This document shows, in pieces, positions 53,696 through 64,000 of a stretch of DNA of 64,000 nucleotides. How positions within the stretch are numbered: the stretch's first letter is position 1; every line of letters starts with the position of its first letter. Both the position numbers and the translations under genes were made by a program. Below the pieces are notes generated by a model. It saw nothing but the letters and a program-made list of their open reading frames with translations, was not told the DNA's origin and ran no database searches. This DNA comes from Boesenbergia rotunda (Eukaryota; Streptophyta; Magnoliopsida; Zingiberales; Zingiberaceae): the NCBI GenBank assembly GCA_024364735.1, contig JAGFNQ010005653.1, forward strand, positions 122,852-186,851, written 5' to 3'.

Positions 53696-56600
53696 ATGGC
53701 TTCTCGCATGGCGGTGGAGCGATCCATGTAACTCCACTCAATCTCAATCCCAATCCCAATCCCAATCCCAATCCCTTCTCTATCTCTCTCTCTATGTGTA
53801 TATATATATATATGTTGATTTGGGCATGTTTGTCTCTTGAAGGTTCGAGACAAGCCATGTCCTTGGGGCGCTCCTGGCCTCCACCCCTCTGCTGACCCAG
53901 GCGTGGAGCGGCTGCCTGCGGGCCAATGCCTGCAGCACCAGTTTCGTTCTCGACCGCTGCGGCGACACGGTGTTCGTCGCCTTCTCCGGGGCACAGATTA
54001 CCGCTTCGTCGCCGGCGGCCACCTCTGGCCTCTGTGGTGGTTTCTTCGACCCTGTTCCCCTCCGCAGCGACTCGCGCGAGCTCTTCGCGCCGTTGGAGGG
54101 GGGTGAAGGGAACGACGGAGGGAAGCCGCGGCCGGTTCTCCTCCAGGCCGGCGCCCTTCATCTCTTTATGAATTTCTACCATAGCTCCGAGTTCCAGGCA
54201 CGCGCTCGATTTGCGAAATTAGGGTTTATTCTTCTTCAAAGTCTAATCAAATTAGAGTACTTTCTAGCGAGATTTTTATTTTCCTTTCACCAAATCCCCT
54301 CAATTGCATCGTCCATGAGATATTCCTTTTGCTTTGTTGAGTGGAGCAAAAAGAAAAATTGGCCTTTGGACTTTTTACTCCATGAGTCACTTTACCCTAG
54401 TGCCAATTGCTAGATGCCATCCAAAGTCGAATATCAGTACAGCCTTTAGCAGTAGGCACTACAATTCCTGAGATATATGTGAATCTGGGTATGGGATTTG
54501 TTACTCTTGTCATTGTATTAGTCTGAAATTAGCTACTCGTGGTGAAAACATAGTCGCTTTACATGTAAGTAAGCTCGTTTTGCTCGGTCCAAGGGGATTC
54601 CTTATTTGTGTTTCTTAGAAGGAGCCTTATTTGTTCTGTCTGTCGGACTACAAGTATGTCAAAAACTTTTGACATAGAAGTTCTTGGGTCATGACATCCT
54701 TATTTTTTGTTCTTCCTATACAAGGTCTAGAAGATTTACAGTAGAGTTAGAGATGCTGCATTATATGCTGGGAGAAGACTTTCCTTGTGCAACCATAGAT
54801 GGTCAACAAATTTCAGTCAAAGATAGGCTCACTGTCATAGGGAAGGTTTTAATAAGCCAGCTGATAAAGTCCTGGTCTTCTTAGTTGAAATCAATCTTGC
54901 ATTAAGGAGGAAGATGTCGATCGAATAATGTTGACCGGCTTTCCCCTGAAAAAATTACCGTGAGCCAGTTCTATGTTCCTTTTTATTGTTTTAGTAAGGA
55001 TTAAGATATGTGATCTCAATTCTTAAGACGTGGTCGTGTTTACCAACACAGGAGTATGAATTCTAAATGCCACCTGCAAAGTCTTAATTGCTGTCTCAAT
55101 CGAGTGAGTGTTCTGATTAGACGAATATGATGTTTTGATTTTTTTTTTTTTCAAGGACCATGATGCTATATTGTCTTAGAACATTACTTGATTTCTCATA
55201 ATAGAATAATGTCATGCTGCTATAGTCTAATTATATTTTCATTGTTTTCTTCCTCTTAAATGCTTAGCTGCTGATATCAGAGACAAAAAACCAGTTGGTG
55301 GTTTTGACTGGCCACTCTGTGGGTGGTTGCTTAGCCTCTCTTTTGGCCCTTTATTTCCTCTGCTCATCTTATGCTCGACCAAATGCTCTGGTACCCAGTT
55401 CACTACTCTGCATCACGTTTGGAAGCCCGTTAATTGGGAATGCAACACTATCCCAAGCAATTTTGAGGGAACGTTGGGGTGGAAAGTTCTGCCATGCTGT
55501 TGCACAGCATGACATCATGCCCAGGCTGCTATTCAGCCCCTTCAATTCCATGCCTCCCCAGTTCACTACCTTGATTTACCATCTCATGCAGTCGTGGCAT
55601 GTCTCAATGCGATATCCTCAGTTCTCAAGACCCAAATCGCACTTGTCTGATGACGAGAAATCAATGCTGCATCACTATATATCAATGCACATCAGTGAAG
55701 TAGCAACTGCAGCAGCTGGGCAAAAGCAGCAAACTAGCCCTTATCAACCATTTGGAAACTATGCTTTGTGTTCTGCAGAAGGTTTAGTGTGCATGGATGA
55801 TCCACTCACTGTGGTGAAGATGCTCCACCTGACCTTCATGACTGGTAATGCAATTAGCAGCATTGAGGAGCAGCATCTTGACTATGGAGATCTTGTTTCA
55901 AAGATATCTGAAAACTTACAATTCAAGAAGCAGCCCCACCTTGAAAAATGCGGACCCAAATCTAAGTATAGCGTAGGGATCTCACTGGCTTTAGAGGCTT
56001 CAGGGATTAATGTTCAGGTAGCGTGTTATTTATAGCTAACACAACCTCTTCATCTTTGCTTTAAAAATTTAAGCCATCATCATTCATCAATTGGTCTTCA
56101 ATGTGGTTTCTTTTGTCCATTTGATGTATGCTTATGAGACACAGTATATAGAAAGTTCATAATCTAAGCTTGTGCTAAATGGTTGTGTTAAGAACCTGAA
56201 ACATTAATAGAGTATATAAATGTATCAGGACATGGGCAACATGGAGGCACGAGAATGCCAGGAACTGAGCATGTGCCAGCGCCCAAAGCTGCACAGTGCA
56301 AGTCTGGCAATAAAGCTAGCCAAGGTGACACCATGCCGAGCCCAGATCGAGTGGTACAAGGCATTGTGTGATGATGACATGGGCTACTATGACTGCTTCA
56401 AGCTGGAGAGGGCATCCAAGCGTGAAGCAAAGGTCAACATGAATCGCATCAGGCTTGGCCAATTCTGGGATGAGTTGCTCTCCATGCTTCAGCACAATGA
56501 GCTACCTCTCAATTTCCTAAAGCGTGATAAGTGGGTCAATGCTGCACAATTCTACAAGCTCCTCGTCGAACCCCTAGATATTGCTGAGTACTACCGATGC

Positions 56601-57026
56601 AATCTCCATAAGACCAAGGGCCACTACCTGAGTCATGGCAGGGAGAGGAGGTATGAGGTGTTTGAGAAATGGTGGAATGAGAACAGGGATAAAAATTCTC
56701 TGGATAAGGCTGAACGTAAGAGGAGCAAGTTTGCTGGACTGACTCAGGATTCGTGTTTCTGGGCCAAGGTGGAGGAGGTGAGGGAATGCCTTAAGGATGC
56801 AATGAATGAGAAGAGCCCCACTAAACTGGTGAAGCTGTGGGAGAACATCAATGGCTTTGAGAGTTATGCAAATAGGTTGATTGAGCAAAAGGAGGTGTCC
56901 ATCGATGTGCTGGCCCCACGGTCAAGCTACAGCTTGTGGTTGAATGAACTGAAGGAATTGAAGCTGAAGCAGGGATGCTGTATTCTTTCGTCCTCTGTTC
57001 TAGTAGGAATAACTGGAGGGACGTAG
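53696..57026 (+). CDS. PAD4: PAD4 (PHYTOALEXIN DEFICIENT 4), lipase-like immune regulator, four exons
   Basis: Predicted exons: 53,696-53,727; 53,843-54,197; 55,268-56,017; 56,229-57,026, giving 644 residues. Known role: PAD4 pairs with EDS1 in basal and TIR-NLR immunity upstream of salicylic acid, in cytoplasm and nucleus. Seen here: an N-terminal lipase-like domain with FETSHVLGALLASTPLLTQAW, the nucleophile elbow GHSVGG (Ser146) and HDIMPR (Asp211); then PFGNYALCSAEGLVC; then a C-terminal EP domain with IEWYKALCDDDMGYYD, VNMNRIRLGQFWDEL, AAQFYKLLVEPLDIA and DSCFWAKVEEV. Intron phases agree at every joint. The ATG of codon 11 is split by intron 1, whose donor is GTAACT and acceptor TTGAAG. 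Intron 2 needs a GC donor (CAG|GCACGC). A roughly 60-residue insertion lies between HDIMPR and PFGNY compared with Arabidopsis, and the expected triad His is Asp (LDYGDLV). Exon 2 is very GC-rich. It appears functional. Confidence 0.93.
53733..53817 (+). repeat. CCAATC hexamer, CT and TA microsatellites in PAD4 intron 1
   Basis: (CAATCC)n is repeated about six times (near 53,741-53,780), followed by CT-rich sequence and (TA)n (53,799-53,814). The minus-strand reading gives Gly/Leu and Ile/Gly repeats that explain the overlapping minus frames at 53,556-54,182. Confidence 0.8.
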
Positions 57027-58870
57027 ACTGTCAAGTTTTACCAGGTTAGCTATCTGTGAAGTCCAAATTATATAGTATAATTGCTCTTAATATAAAACCT
57101 TAGATTGAATCTCCTTGATTAGCCAATTAAAAGTTTTATTTCTCTGTTTACCTCAATGGCCTGTTGTGATAAAGGCCATTACTAGATAGAAAATATGAAG
57201 TATAGTGCATAATTGTTAATGTTCTTGCAGAACATAAGTATTCATTTTGTAGTTCAGAATGTATAGTTCTTTCTCAGAAAAATCAGTCTATCAAACTTGA
57301 TTTAATACTTGAGTGGATTGATAAAATATAGAAGTAGACTTTTGACTTTTTTTAGTGGCAGTTACATTGAATGCCAAAACTGGTCACTGATGCCTTTTTG
57401 TTGGTAATATCTGTTCTGATCATTAACCTAACTCAGCAATTAATAAAGACCCATATTTGATTTAGGAGAGTCTCCTACCAATATAGTTATAGCTCATAAC
57501 AAGGGAAATTGTACACTCATATAGAAAGGCTAACTAGTAAAATCAGGGGGAAGAGGGCGAAAGTTGTAAAGATGGTTAGCCTAACTACTATAAGGAAACT
57601 GAAATAACTGCTATCCCAAACTACAATAAGCATGGAAGTACCAAAGTAAAGGGGAAAAAAACTTATACATGCAAATTCAAAAATTAGGCCAGAAAGTGGA
57701 TGTAAGAGACAAATCAAAGGTTTCTCCACCTCTCTTGTGCTACTGAAATCTTCAGCAAAGGGAGTTTGTAATGATCAAGTCAATTTGTCAACTAATTTCA
57801 TTAAGTAGGTTTATGGTTCTATATCTTTTACCTTGATATACTCATTCATCCAGTTCCTGCAGAGATGTCACCAGCTAGTGACAGATGGGCTTTGCCAAAT
57901 ACTCCCATTCAAGGTGATTCCGTTCTGTTGATTCCAGGCACACTAGAAAGTTTGTAGATCCTAAAGTTGAAGCTCCTGCTTGAGTGAGGCATAGGGAAAT
58001 ACATTCATCAATAGATATACTGATAGCCTAACCAACACAATATCATCCTCTTCTAGTGTTTGTGCACTGTCTAATTAGATGTGCAGAAGATTCTGAAGTA
58101 ACTTCAGAATTCAATTCAGTCTCCAAATAACTTCAGAAATCGAATCCCCAAAATTATGCATCAGTTTTCCAAATAATTTTAGGAAATAATTTTGAAACTT
58201 TTAGAAATAATTTTGAGAGCCAATTTTTAACTATAATCAGTTTCAAAACAACTTCTTGAAGTTTGTCATACAAGATTAGGACAGTTGCTGTCTTTTTTGA
58301 AGTTTGGCATTCCCCTGACATCAGCATATCCAGCACCTTAAGATAACTTCTTGCTAAATCAACAAAAAGCAGACTTTATTGACTTGTAAAATCTCTATGA
58401 ACTATGATCCAAGACTCAACAGAGTCCACTGCAGCTTAAACACACTTTATATATTCCCACTAGCCATCTTTTTGTCTCTTTACTTTGACTAGTTTGCCTG
58501 CTCTCCTAAACTTTTCTCAAATGAGTGCACTGCTTGCTGCATCCAACTTCTGAAAAAAGTTCTTCAAAAAATGTCTTGCAGGTTGACAATAAAAAGTCGC
58601 ATTTGGAACATAATTTAGGGATGCAGATGCTCAAAGTCAATTATCTTTGATAAAAAGTAGTTTGATGCTATCCCAGAACCATCACGGAGAAAGTAAATCA
58701 CGAGGATTATTAGCCCAGATATTATGGCTAGCGCGTGGGAAGGACAGATATACTGGCTTTGTCAGGTTTTGACCCCCAAACTTCAATGTGGCAATACTCA
58801 CACATTAATCATCAGTTAATCTCATAGGGGCATGGAGGAGGGAGAAAGAGATTAGACATAGTGTTGCCGG
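57027..58870. other. PAD4 3' flank, no gene seen
   Basis: Presumably the 3' UTR and intergenic DNA. No canonical AATAAA directly after the stop, though AATATAAAA occurs near 57,090. 58,080-58,260 has repeated AATAACTTCAGAA / AATAATTTT words. No ORF beyond 70 codons and no recognised element. Confidence 0.5.
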
Positions 58871-59235
58871 GGTAATTAATGGAGGGTCGTCTCAAGGTTC
58901 TATGAGACCCTAAGTTAAAATTCTTTTTAGACCTTTAATATTTTTAAAAATATTTAAAATTTTCCCTTATTCGGACTCAGGTTGTTAACAGTCGGTTTAA
59001 TTTTTTTAAAAAATAATATTAATTTAAAAATAGATTTAATATAAAATTTAGTTTTCTAACTAGATGCAAAATTATTAATTAAATTTTTATATTCAAGTTT
59101 TGATAATAAATTTTTTTCAATTGAAAAAATTGTTAGATTATTTAATCTTTCTTGAGACATTTTTGAATATAAATAATACTTTATTAATTTGAATTTTAAA
59201 CAATATTTTTCTATTGAAACTACACTAACAGGTAT

Positions 59236-59244
59236 AGTTAATAA
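59236..59244 (+). repeat. 9-bp target-site duplication, left
   Basis: AGTTAATAA, identical to 59,601-59,609. Confidence 0.9.
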
Positions 59245-59600
59245 GAGTAATGATTGGGAGAGTGAATTTGGGAGAGTGAATGAGAGAGTGAATGACGTAT
59301 AGCTAATGTGTACATGTTCGATCGCCGATTGGACACCACCAATCACCTCTGATTGCCGTCCCGAATCAAACTATGTCTTGGGGGATGGTGAACTCGGCAG
59401 GGTCGTCTGTAATTGAGATCTCGCCGGATTGACGGTGAATGCGACGAGATCATAATTGCGGCGATTCCCGATGAGTTCACCGATCTTCTTAGGACATAGT
59501 TTGATTCGGGACGGTGATCAGAGATCGCCAGTAGTGTCCGATCGACGATCGGACGTGTTTACAATAACTGCCACGTCATTCACTCTCCCTATCATTACTC
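59245..59600. mobile_element. Mutator-type MITE, 356 bp, long terminal inverted repeats
   Basis: Ends GAGTAATGATTGGGAGAG and CTCTCCCTATCATTACTC are inverted. The inverted similarity runs over more than 100 bp each side (e.g. GATCGCCGATTGGACAC / GTGTCCGATCGACGATC, and CCCGAATCAAACTATGTC with its inverse). It is flanked by a perfect 9-bp duplication AGTTAATAA at 59,236-59,244 and 59,601-59,609. A 9-bp TSD with long TIRs is characteristic of the Mutator superfamily. It has no coding capacity. The left TIR has small internal GAGAGTGAAT repeats. Confidence 0.9.
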
Positions 59601-59609
59601 AGTTAATAA
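59601..59609 (+). repeat. 9-bp target-site duplication, right
   Basis: AGTTAATAA, identical to 59,236-59,244. Confidence 0.9.
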
Positions 59610-60164
59610 TATCGTATAGCTATCTATGTATTAGGAAAAGAATTTATTTATTTTTTATCAATTACAGTTTTTAATTCTAGATTTATTATTTTTTTTAAAT
59701 TTTAAATTTTGAAAATAAATCTAAACCATTAATATCAAATATCATGTTCTGTGTTAAAAAATTTTCAAGATTTAAATATTTTATTTTAAAAATTATCATC
59801 AAACAATTTTTACTTTTCTACATCATATAAAAAATTAAAATTATCTTCATATATTTTAAATTGTTCAAACCTATTTTAAAGTGAAGAAATAGCATAATCA
59901 ATAATATAATTAAAGTAATTAATTTTAAAAGATTTTTCGGGTGAAACTTTTACCTCATAATTTTATTCTCATCAAATCGTTTATTTCTTCTAATTACACA
60001 TTTTTTAAGAAATTTTGATTTTATATTCATTTCGTTTGCAATCTCTTTGGCAAAAGTTATAACATATATGAATTTATTTTCTCTATAATCATTGAAAAAA
60101 GAAATAAAACCTTTTAACTGATCTAATGAAATAGCAATTGTTCTGGAAGGAATCGACGTCAACG

Positions 60165-60560
60165 GTTAGTCACCAGAGTTCAGCCCACGCAGACGCAGAC
60201 GCTGACGCTGACGCTGGAGGAAAAACTTCACACCTTGCGAGATTAACACGAGCATTAGGGGAACACGCCGGAGGTTGTCCGGTGGAGCCCACTCCGACGC
60301 TGAAGACAGTGCCTTGATGGAGGAGATGAAAAGAAGGCAAGAAGATATGCGTGTAGTAGAGAATGCGTAACTCCTTTATCAGAGGGGTTGGAGTACCTTT
60401 TATACTTGCGGCGGCTGCCTTCGTGCGTCTCCACGATCTTTGTCACGTCCCCCCGTTTGTCGATCACCGGATAACCTTTGTAACGGTCCACGCCGTCATT
60501 AAGTTCGGCCCGTTGCGACATTTATGGGTCATGATGACTTCGCGATAATAAGTGATGGTT
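60165..60560 (-). repeat. Ty3-type LTR fragment, minus strand, same family as 52.4-53.1 kb
   Basis: On the minus strand: GTTACAAAGGTTATCCGGTG, then TATAAAAGG (60,398-60,404 on the plus strand reads TTTTATA), GTACTCCAACCCCTC, CAGCGTCGGAGTGG and TTAATCTCGCAAGG, matching the order at 52,810-53,065. A CAGACGCAGACGCTGACGCT repeat lies near 60,188-60,215. Ends are not defined. The 88-codon minus ORF here is LTR sequence. Confidence 0.7.
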
Positions 60561-60561
60561 A

Positions 60562-62806
60562 TGTTAGTAATATGAGAGAAGTGTCCTAAGGTAATCGCCT
60601 TATGATTGTAAACATTTATTTTAATAAATGATAATTCACTATTTGAGTATACATGTTTGTGTATTTGATTGGGATCTTAAACTCATTTACTGAATGTCCG
60701 CAATACAATTCACAACATGAGAGAATTTGTGATGATTTCACAACTAGTGATTATCTCTACATGTGTAATTGTGAAGTATTGAAATTGTCCCTAGTCGATG
60801 AATTGATAAACACGGACACTATCAATTCTGTTGAGACTAGCATGGGTTATTCTCTAATCAGCTGATTCTCACTGGCTGGTGACATTGGGATGTCCGGAGA
60901 TAAACATGGATGCTAGTTAAGGGAACTAGTTCATTGGAGTGACTGGCTGTAAAACTTCACATGGTAGTCTACATATAGACATGTCAGTGAAGTTCTTACT
61001 GCAGCTTAAGTGCGATGTTCCTTTGACTTGCGGTGTTCAAGTCAGCTTGGTCATGGAGACTTATACTTTGACATCTTAAGTAAGCATCTCCATGGAGGTG
61101 TGGACCCAGGATGGTTGGGTATAAGCCGAAGTGCCCGAAGATGTTTGAACAGCCTACAAAGGATTCACCACTCCTTGCGAGAAGATGTATACCCGAGGCC
61201 TATCGTCGGATTGTTACTCGAAGCTTCTGGCCAGAGCATGTCATGTTTAGAGTATGAGTCTCTTAAATACATGAGAGTAATTAGAAATCCAAAGGACGAG
61301 AGAACGTTACTTAGGCTAGGTGTGACGTAGTCAGCCTAGTGGGGACTGACACACACAGACCATTTCCTGAACCAAGTGGGTATAAGATGGTGAAGGGAAT
61401 GAGACACGATTCATTAGAGCTGCTGAAGGGTTTCCGAATTATTTCTGAGGTCAACCGTTGATCTTTCGATTAATTGGGGGTCATGATGTAATACTAGGTG
61501 TCACTCATGATCGTTCTATAATTGGTTAATTATAGACGGCCAACATAAATCGAAAGCCTATTTAGTCACACGCACAACGAGTAATCTGAGGGATTTAAAA
61601 CGAGTTGAAAATTGGATTTTTCAATCAAGAGAAATAAGTCGAATCTGAATTTATCAGAGGCGCATCGGAAGCTTAAAATGGCTAAGTGTTTTGAAGGCTT
61701 ATTGGGCGAATTAAATGCGTTTAATTCGCGAGGGAAGGGCTTGGTGTGGGCGGCCAAAGAGGGTGCCCACCCTCTTTGGTTTGGCCGGCCACAATAAAAG
61801 AGAGAAACCAATTTAATTGGTTTAAATTATAAAATAAATCAAGCGCGATTTGTTTTATAAAATTATGGATAAATAAATTAATTTATATAAAGAAATTTAT
61901 ATAAAGAAAATTGTAGAAATTTATTCTTTTTATGGAAATTAAAATGAACCATGAATTGGTTTAATTTTAATTTATAAAATCAATTATGAATTGATTTTTC
62001 CATGATAAGAAAATTTTATACAAATTTTATTCCATAATTAAAAGGAGAGATGTATTTGTTTTATTATAAAGTTAGTTATAATAAAACTTGGCATAACGGA
62101 ATAATTCATAAGAGAATTTATGAGATAAATTTCTTATGAAAATTTATTCAGTTAATTCCGTTAAAAGGGAGACTTGGCAATAGAGAGGCTACTATATAAA
62201 GGAACCAAAGGCAAGCCTTGAATTCGAACAATTAATCAAGAGATTAAGAAGCTCTCTCTCTCCCTTATTCTCTCTCTCTCTCTAGGGCCGACGCATCCCC
62301 CTCTCTCTCTCTAGGGCCGACGCACCCCCCTAGGGCCGGCGCCATCTTCCCTAGCCGTGAGCCACCACCAAGACGAAGCGGGTCGCGTCTTCTTCCTCCC
62401 TTCACGGAATCTTGATTCCGTTACTTGGTGGTTAGTTTCTATCTTTTCTCTCTTGATATTCTAGTTGTGCCTTTGGAGAATCTAGTAGTTCTCGTCGGCA
62501 CAAAACTCGTGGCTTTGCGAAGTCATCCCGAAGAGAACCCGGCGTGGACGCGAATAGAGGCGGAGCTTCCAAGGGACGCTACGGTTGGATCTCGTTCCTT
62601 ACTTCGAGTTACGCGAGGTAACGAGTAAATTAGTTTACTTTCTGCAAAATTTTAATTTATGATCATGTCCACACATCATAAGGTCGCATGCTAGATACGT
62701 GGTTAAAAATAATTTAAGAAATTATTTATGCTAATTCTTCCGCTGCACGTAAATATTTTAAAATTTACGAACCCGTATCCTTGTCAACATGCACTCGGTC
62801 CCAACA
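60562..62806 (+). repeat. 5' LTR of element F
   Basis: It starts TGTTAGTAATATGAG and ends GGTCCCAACA. It contains a perfect 12-bp inverted repeat with 2-nt gap at 61,754-61,779, a TATATAAA box at 62,193-62,200, and CT-rich repeats with TAGGGCCGACGC units (62,255-62,340) in the presumed transcribed part. The frames at 61,010-61,330 and 62,425-62,628 lie in the LTR and have no recognisable domain. Confidence 0.83.
62193..62200 (+). promoter_or_regulatory. TATA box of element F LTR
   Basis: TATATAAA, about 610 bp before the LTR end, followed by CT-rich sequence; placement suits an LTR promoter. Confidence 0.7.
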
Positions 62807-62807
62807 G

Positions 62808-62819
62808 TGGTATCAGAGC
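62808..62819 (+). other. primer-binding site, initiator tRNA-Met type
   Basis: TGGTATCAGAGC, one base after the LTR end; it fixes the LTR boundary. Confidence 0.93.
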
Positions 62820-64000
62820 CGGTTAGTGTTCGACATAATTATATAATTGTTTTGCGGAAAATTTTGTCATAATCTCAATTTTGAAAAAAATTTCAATTAT
62901 GGAAATTTTCCAATTATTATAAATTTTAGATTTAGGAATTTCAAAGTTTGGAAATCCTTATGAAATTTCGCAAACGTTTGAAATATCCTAGTTTCTGAAA
63001 TTTTATGATAATTGAGAAAACTTCCTATCTTTGGAAACTTTCCAATTTTGGAAATTTCTTATTTTGGAAAATTTCCAATTTTGGAAATATGTAAGTTTTC
63101 TTTGTACCAGAAACTTACAATTATTCTGAAAACCTATTATGAAATCTCGCAATTTTGGGCACTTTCTTTCAAAAAGGTCTAAACAAATTTATGGATAATT
63201 AATTGACAATTAAATTCAAATTTGTTTTAAATTATCAACAAAATTCTTTATTTTGGATTGAGCCTTGGGGAGTCGTCCAATTTAAAGTTAGTTGTTGTAA
63301 TTTAATTTCCCAATTTTGAATGAAATTGTCATGTTTAATTTGGTTGCGCTTCAGAAGCGGACCAAATTGAATTTATAACAAATTTCTTTTCTTTGGGTAT
63401 TTGAGCCTCGGGGAGCCACCTTTAGAAAACAATTTGTTGTAATTAATTAAACCCATGAATAAAATATGATTTAAGAGGTGAAGCTCTTACATATTGTTGT
63501 CTCCAAAATTAATTAGGAAAATGGTTTCATATAGAGTTTTCTTAAAAGAGATTTTCATGAAAATAATATGTGGTTGAATTAAGAGAATTGTCTCTTAATT
63601 TAATAAGATTTGTTTTAGAGAAATCAAAGTCTTAAACATATTATTTCCGAAATTGATTATGACAATTTAGGAAATTGTTTCCCAAAACAATTCCTTAAAT
63701 AAAGTATGAAATTAGAATTAGGAAATCCGGTTCCTAATTCAATTAATGAGACTTGATAAATTAAGTCACATACATACTTTATTAAGGAAATCGTTAGTCA
63801 TGACATAATTATATGTCATGAATGCGCTTAGAAAAGAAAGGATGAGACCTAAAACCCCTTACAAAATATTAAGGCTAACACCTTCCATTAATATGGTTAG
63901 AACCGGAGTTTTGTTTCTCGTTTGGGTTGATGGACACATCCATGCCCGGCTTGAACCTCAACATGTTCAAACATGGAATTAGTTTATGAATAATATAGTT
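62820..64000 (+). other. leader of element F, AT-rich, no ORF
   Basis: Between 62,890 and 63,090 the words TTTGGAAATT and GGAAATTTTCC recur on both strands. 63,250-63,420 has two copies of a GAGCCTYGGGGAG motif (near 63,260 and 63,407). No coding sequence up to the window end. Confidence 0.6.

Larger units (their letters stand above)
58875..60165 (-). mobile_element. hAT transposon remnant, minus strand
   Basis: Minus-strand protein scraps in proper order: 60,162-59,950 contains LDQLKGFISFFNDYRENKF and KFLKKCVIRRNKRFDENK, as in the TTF-type hAT transposase middle region. 59,244-59,056 contains VVSIEKYCLKFKLIKYYL, then MSQERLNNLTIFSIEKNLL and YKNLINNFAS, as in the C-terminal hAT dimerisation region. 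An old MITE splits them. Near 58,876-58,905 is AGGGTCGTCTCAAGG...ATGAGACCCT, resembling the terminal sequence of such elements. The start of the transposase is absent. AT-rich decay is heavy. Confidence 0.72.
60562..64000 (+). mobile_element. copia element F, 5' LTR, PBS and leader, runs off the window
   Basis: A 2,245-bp LTR (60,562-62,806) is followed by TGGTATCAGAGCC and then noncoding leader to the window end. No gag is reached yet. The lineage cannot be set from LTR alone. Confidence 0.83.

Noticed and set aside
53556..54182. 208-codon minus-strand ORF over PAD4 exons 1-2
   Set aside because: It is antisense to the GC-rich PAD4 exon and runs through the intron microsatellite (Gly-Leu repeats).
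61010..61330. 106-codon ORF in the element F LTR
   Set aside because: No recognisable motif and it lies upstream of the LTR TATA box. Similar text-like frames are common by chance.
1..64000. tRNA, rRNA or endogenous pararetrovirus sequences
   Set aside because: The only tRNA-like matches are 12-18 bp primer-binding sites. No rRNA motif and no caulimovirid movement-protein or coat motif was recognised.

Overview
This window comes from a TE-rich flowering-plant nuclear genome. It is probably a monocot: the only recognisable single-copy host gene, a PAD4 orthologue at 53,696-57,026, has a very GC-rich first main coding exon, as monocot genes often do. A Zingiberales-like source is possible but is only a guess. 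Apart from PAD4, almost everything is nested, broken or recombined transposable elements.

Layout. 1-5,397: 3' part of a Ty1/copia SIRE-type element (pol, 3' spacer, 3' LTR). 5,398-7,931: truncated Ty3/gypsy Athila-like derivative. 7,932-8,397: copia LTR fragment. 8,398-10,304: minus-strand copia pol remnant. 10,305-19,169: an LTR-internal-LTR-internal-LTR chain of pol-less SIRE-type sequence. 19,170-19,624: LTR scraps. 19,625-25,909: SIRE-type element with decayed gag and pol, cut at the RT active-site region by an Athila-like element. 25,910-39,063: that Athila-like element (gag, protease, then an unfamiliar acidic tandem-repeat ORF in place of RT/RNase H/integrase), itself hit by a minus-strand solo LTR (31,410-34,165) with a perfect 5-bp target duplication. 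39,064-41,250: minus-strand copia 3' end. 41,251-48,680: nearly complete gag-only SIRE-type element. 48,681-50,129: Athila LTR fragment from a more diverged copy. 50,130-51,821: minus-strand 'putative gypsy type transposon' ORF remnant. About 52,380-53,150: Ty3-type LTR fragment with a plus-oriented TATA box, less than 1 kb upstream of PAD4. 53,696-57,026: PAD4. 58,875-60,165: hAT transposase remnant, minus strand, holding a 356-bp Mutator-type MITE with a 9-bp TSD. 60,165-60,560: the same Ty3 LTR family as at 52.9 kb, minus strand. 60,562-64,000: LTR, primer-binding site and leader of another copia element running off the end.

How the parts relate. Element 1 and the 19.6-kb element carry pol; the 11.7-19.2 kb and 41.3-48.7 kb elements have LTRs, PBS and PPT, with gag or only a gag remnant, but no pol, so they would need enzymes in trans. 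All four SIRE-type elements share noncoding sequence rich in short inverted repeats with compensatory changes: hairpin arrays near the start of the LTRs, a two-stem module in the 3' internal region, and a CATCTCA/TGAGATG long-loop stem. This unexplained, apparently structure-conserved noncoding system is the most interesting signal here, followed by the 27-residue repeat ORF of the Athila-like element. PAD4 itself looks intact and is the likely functional locus.
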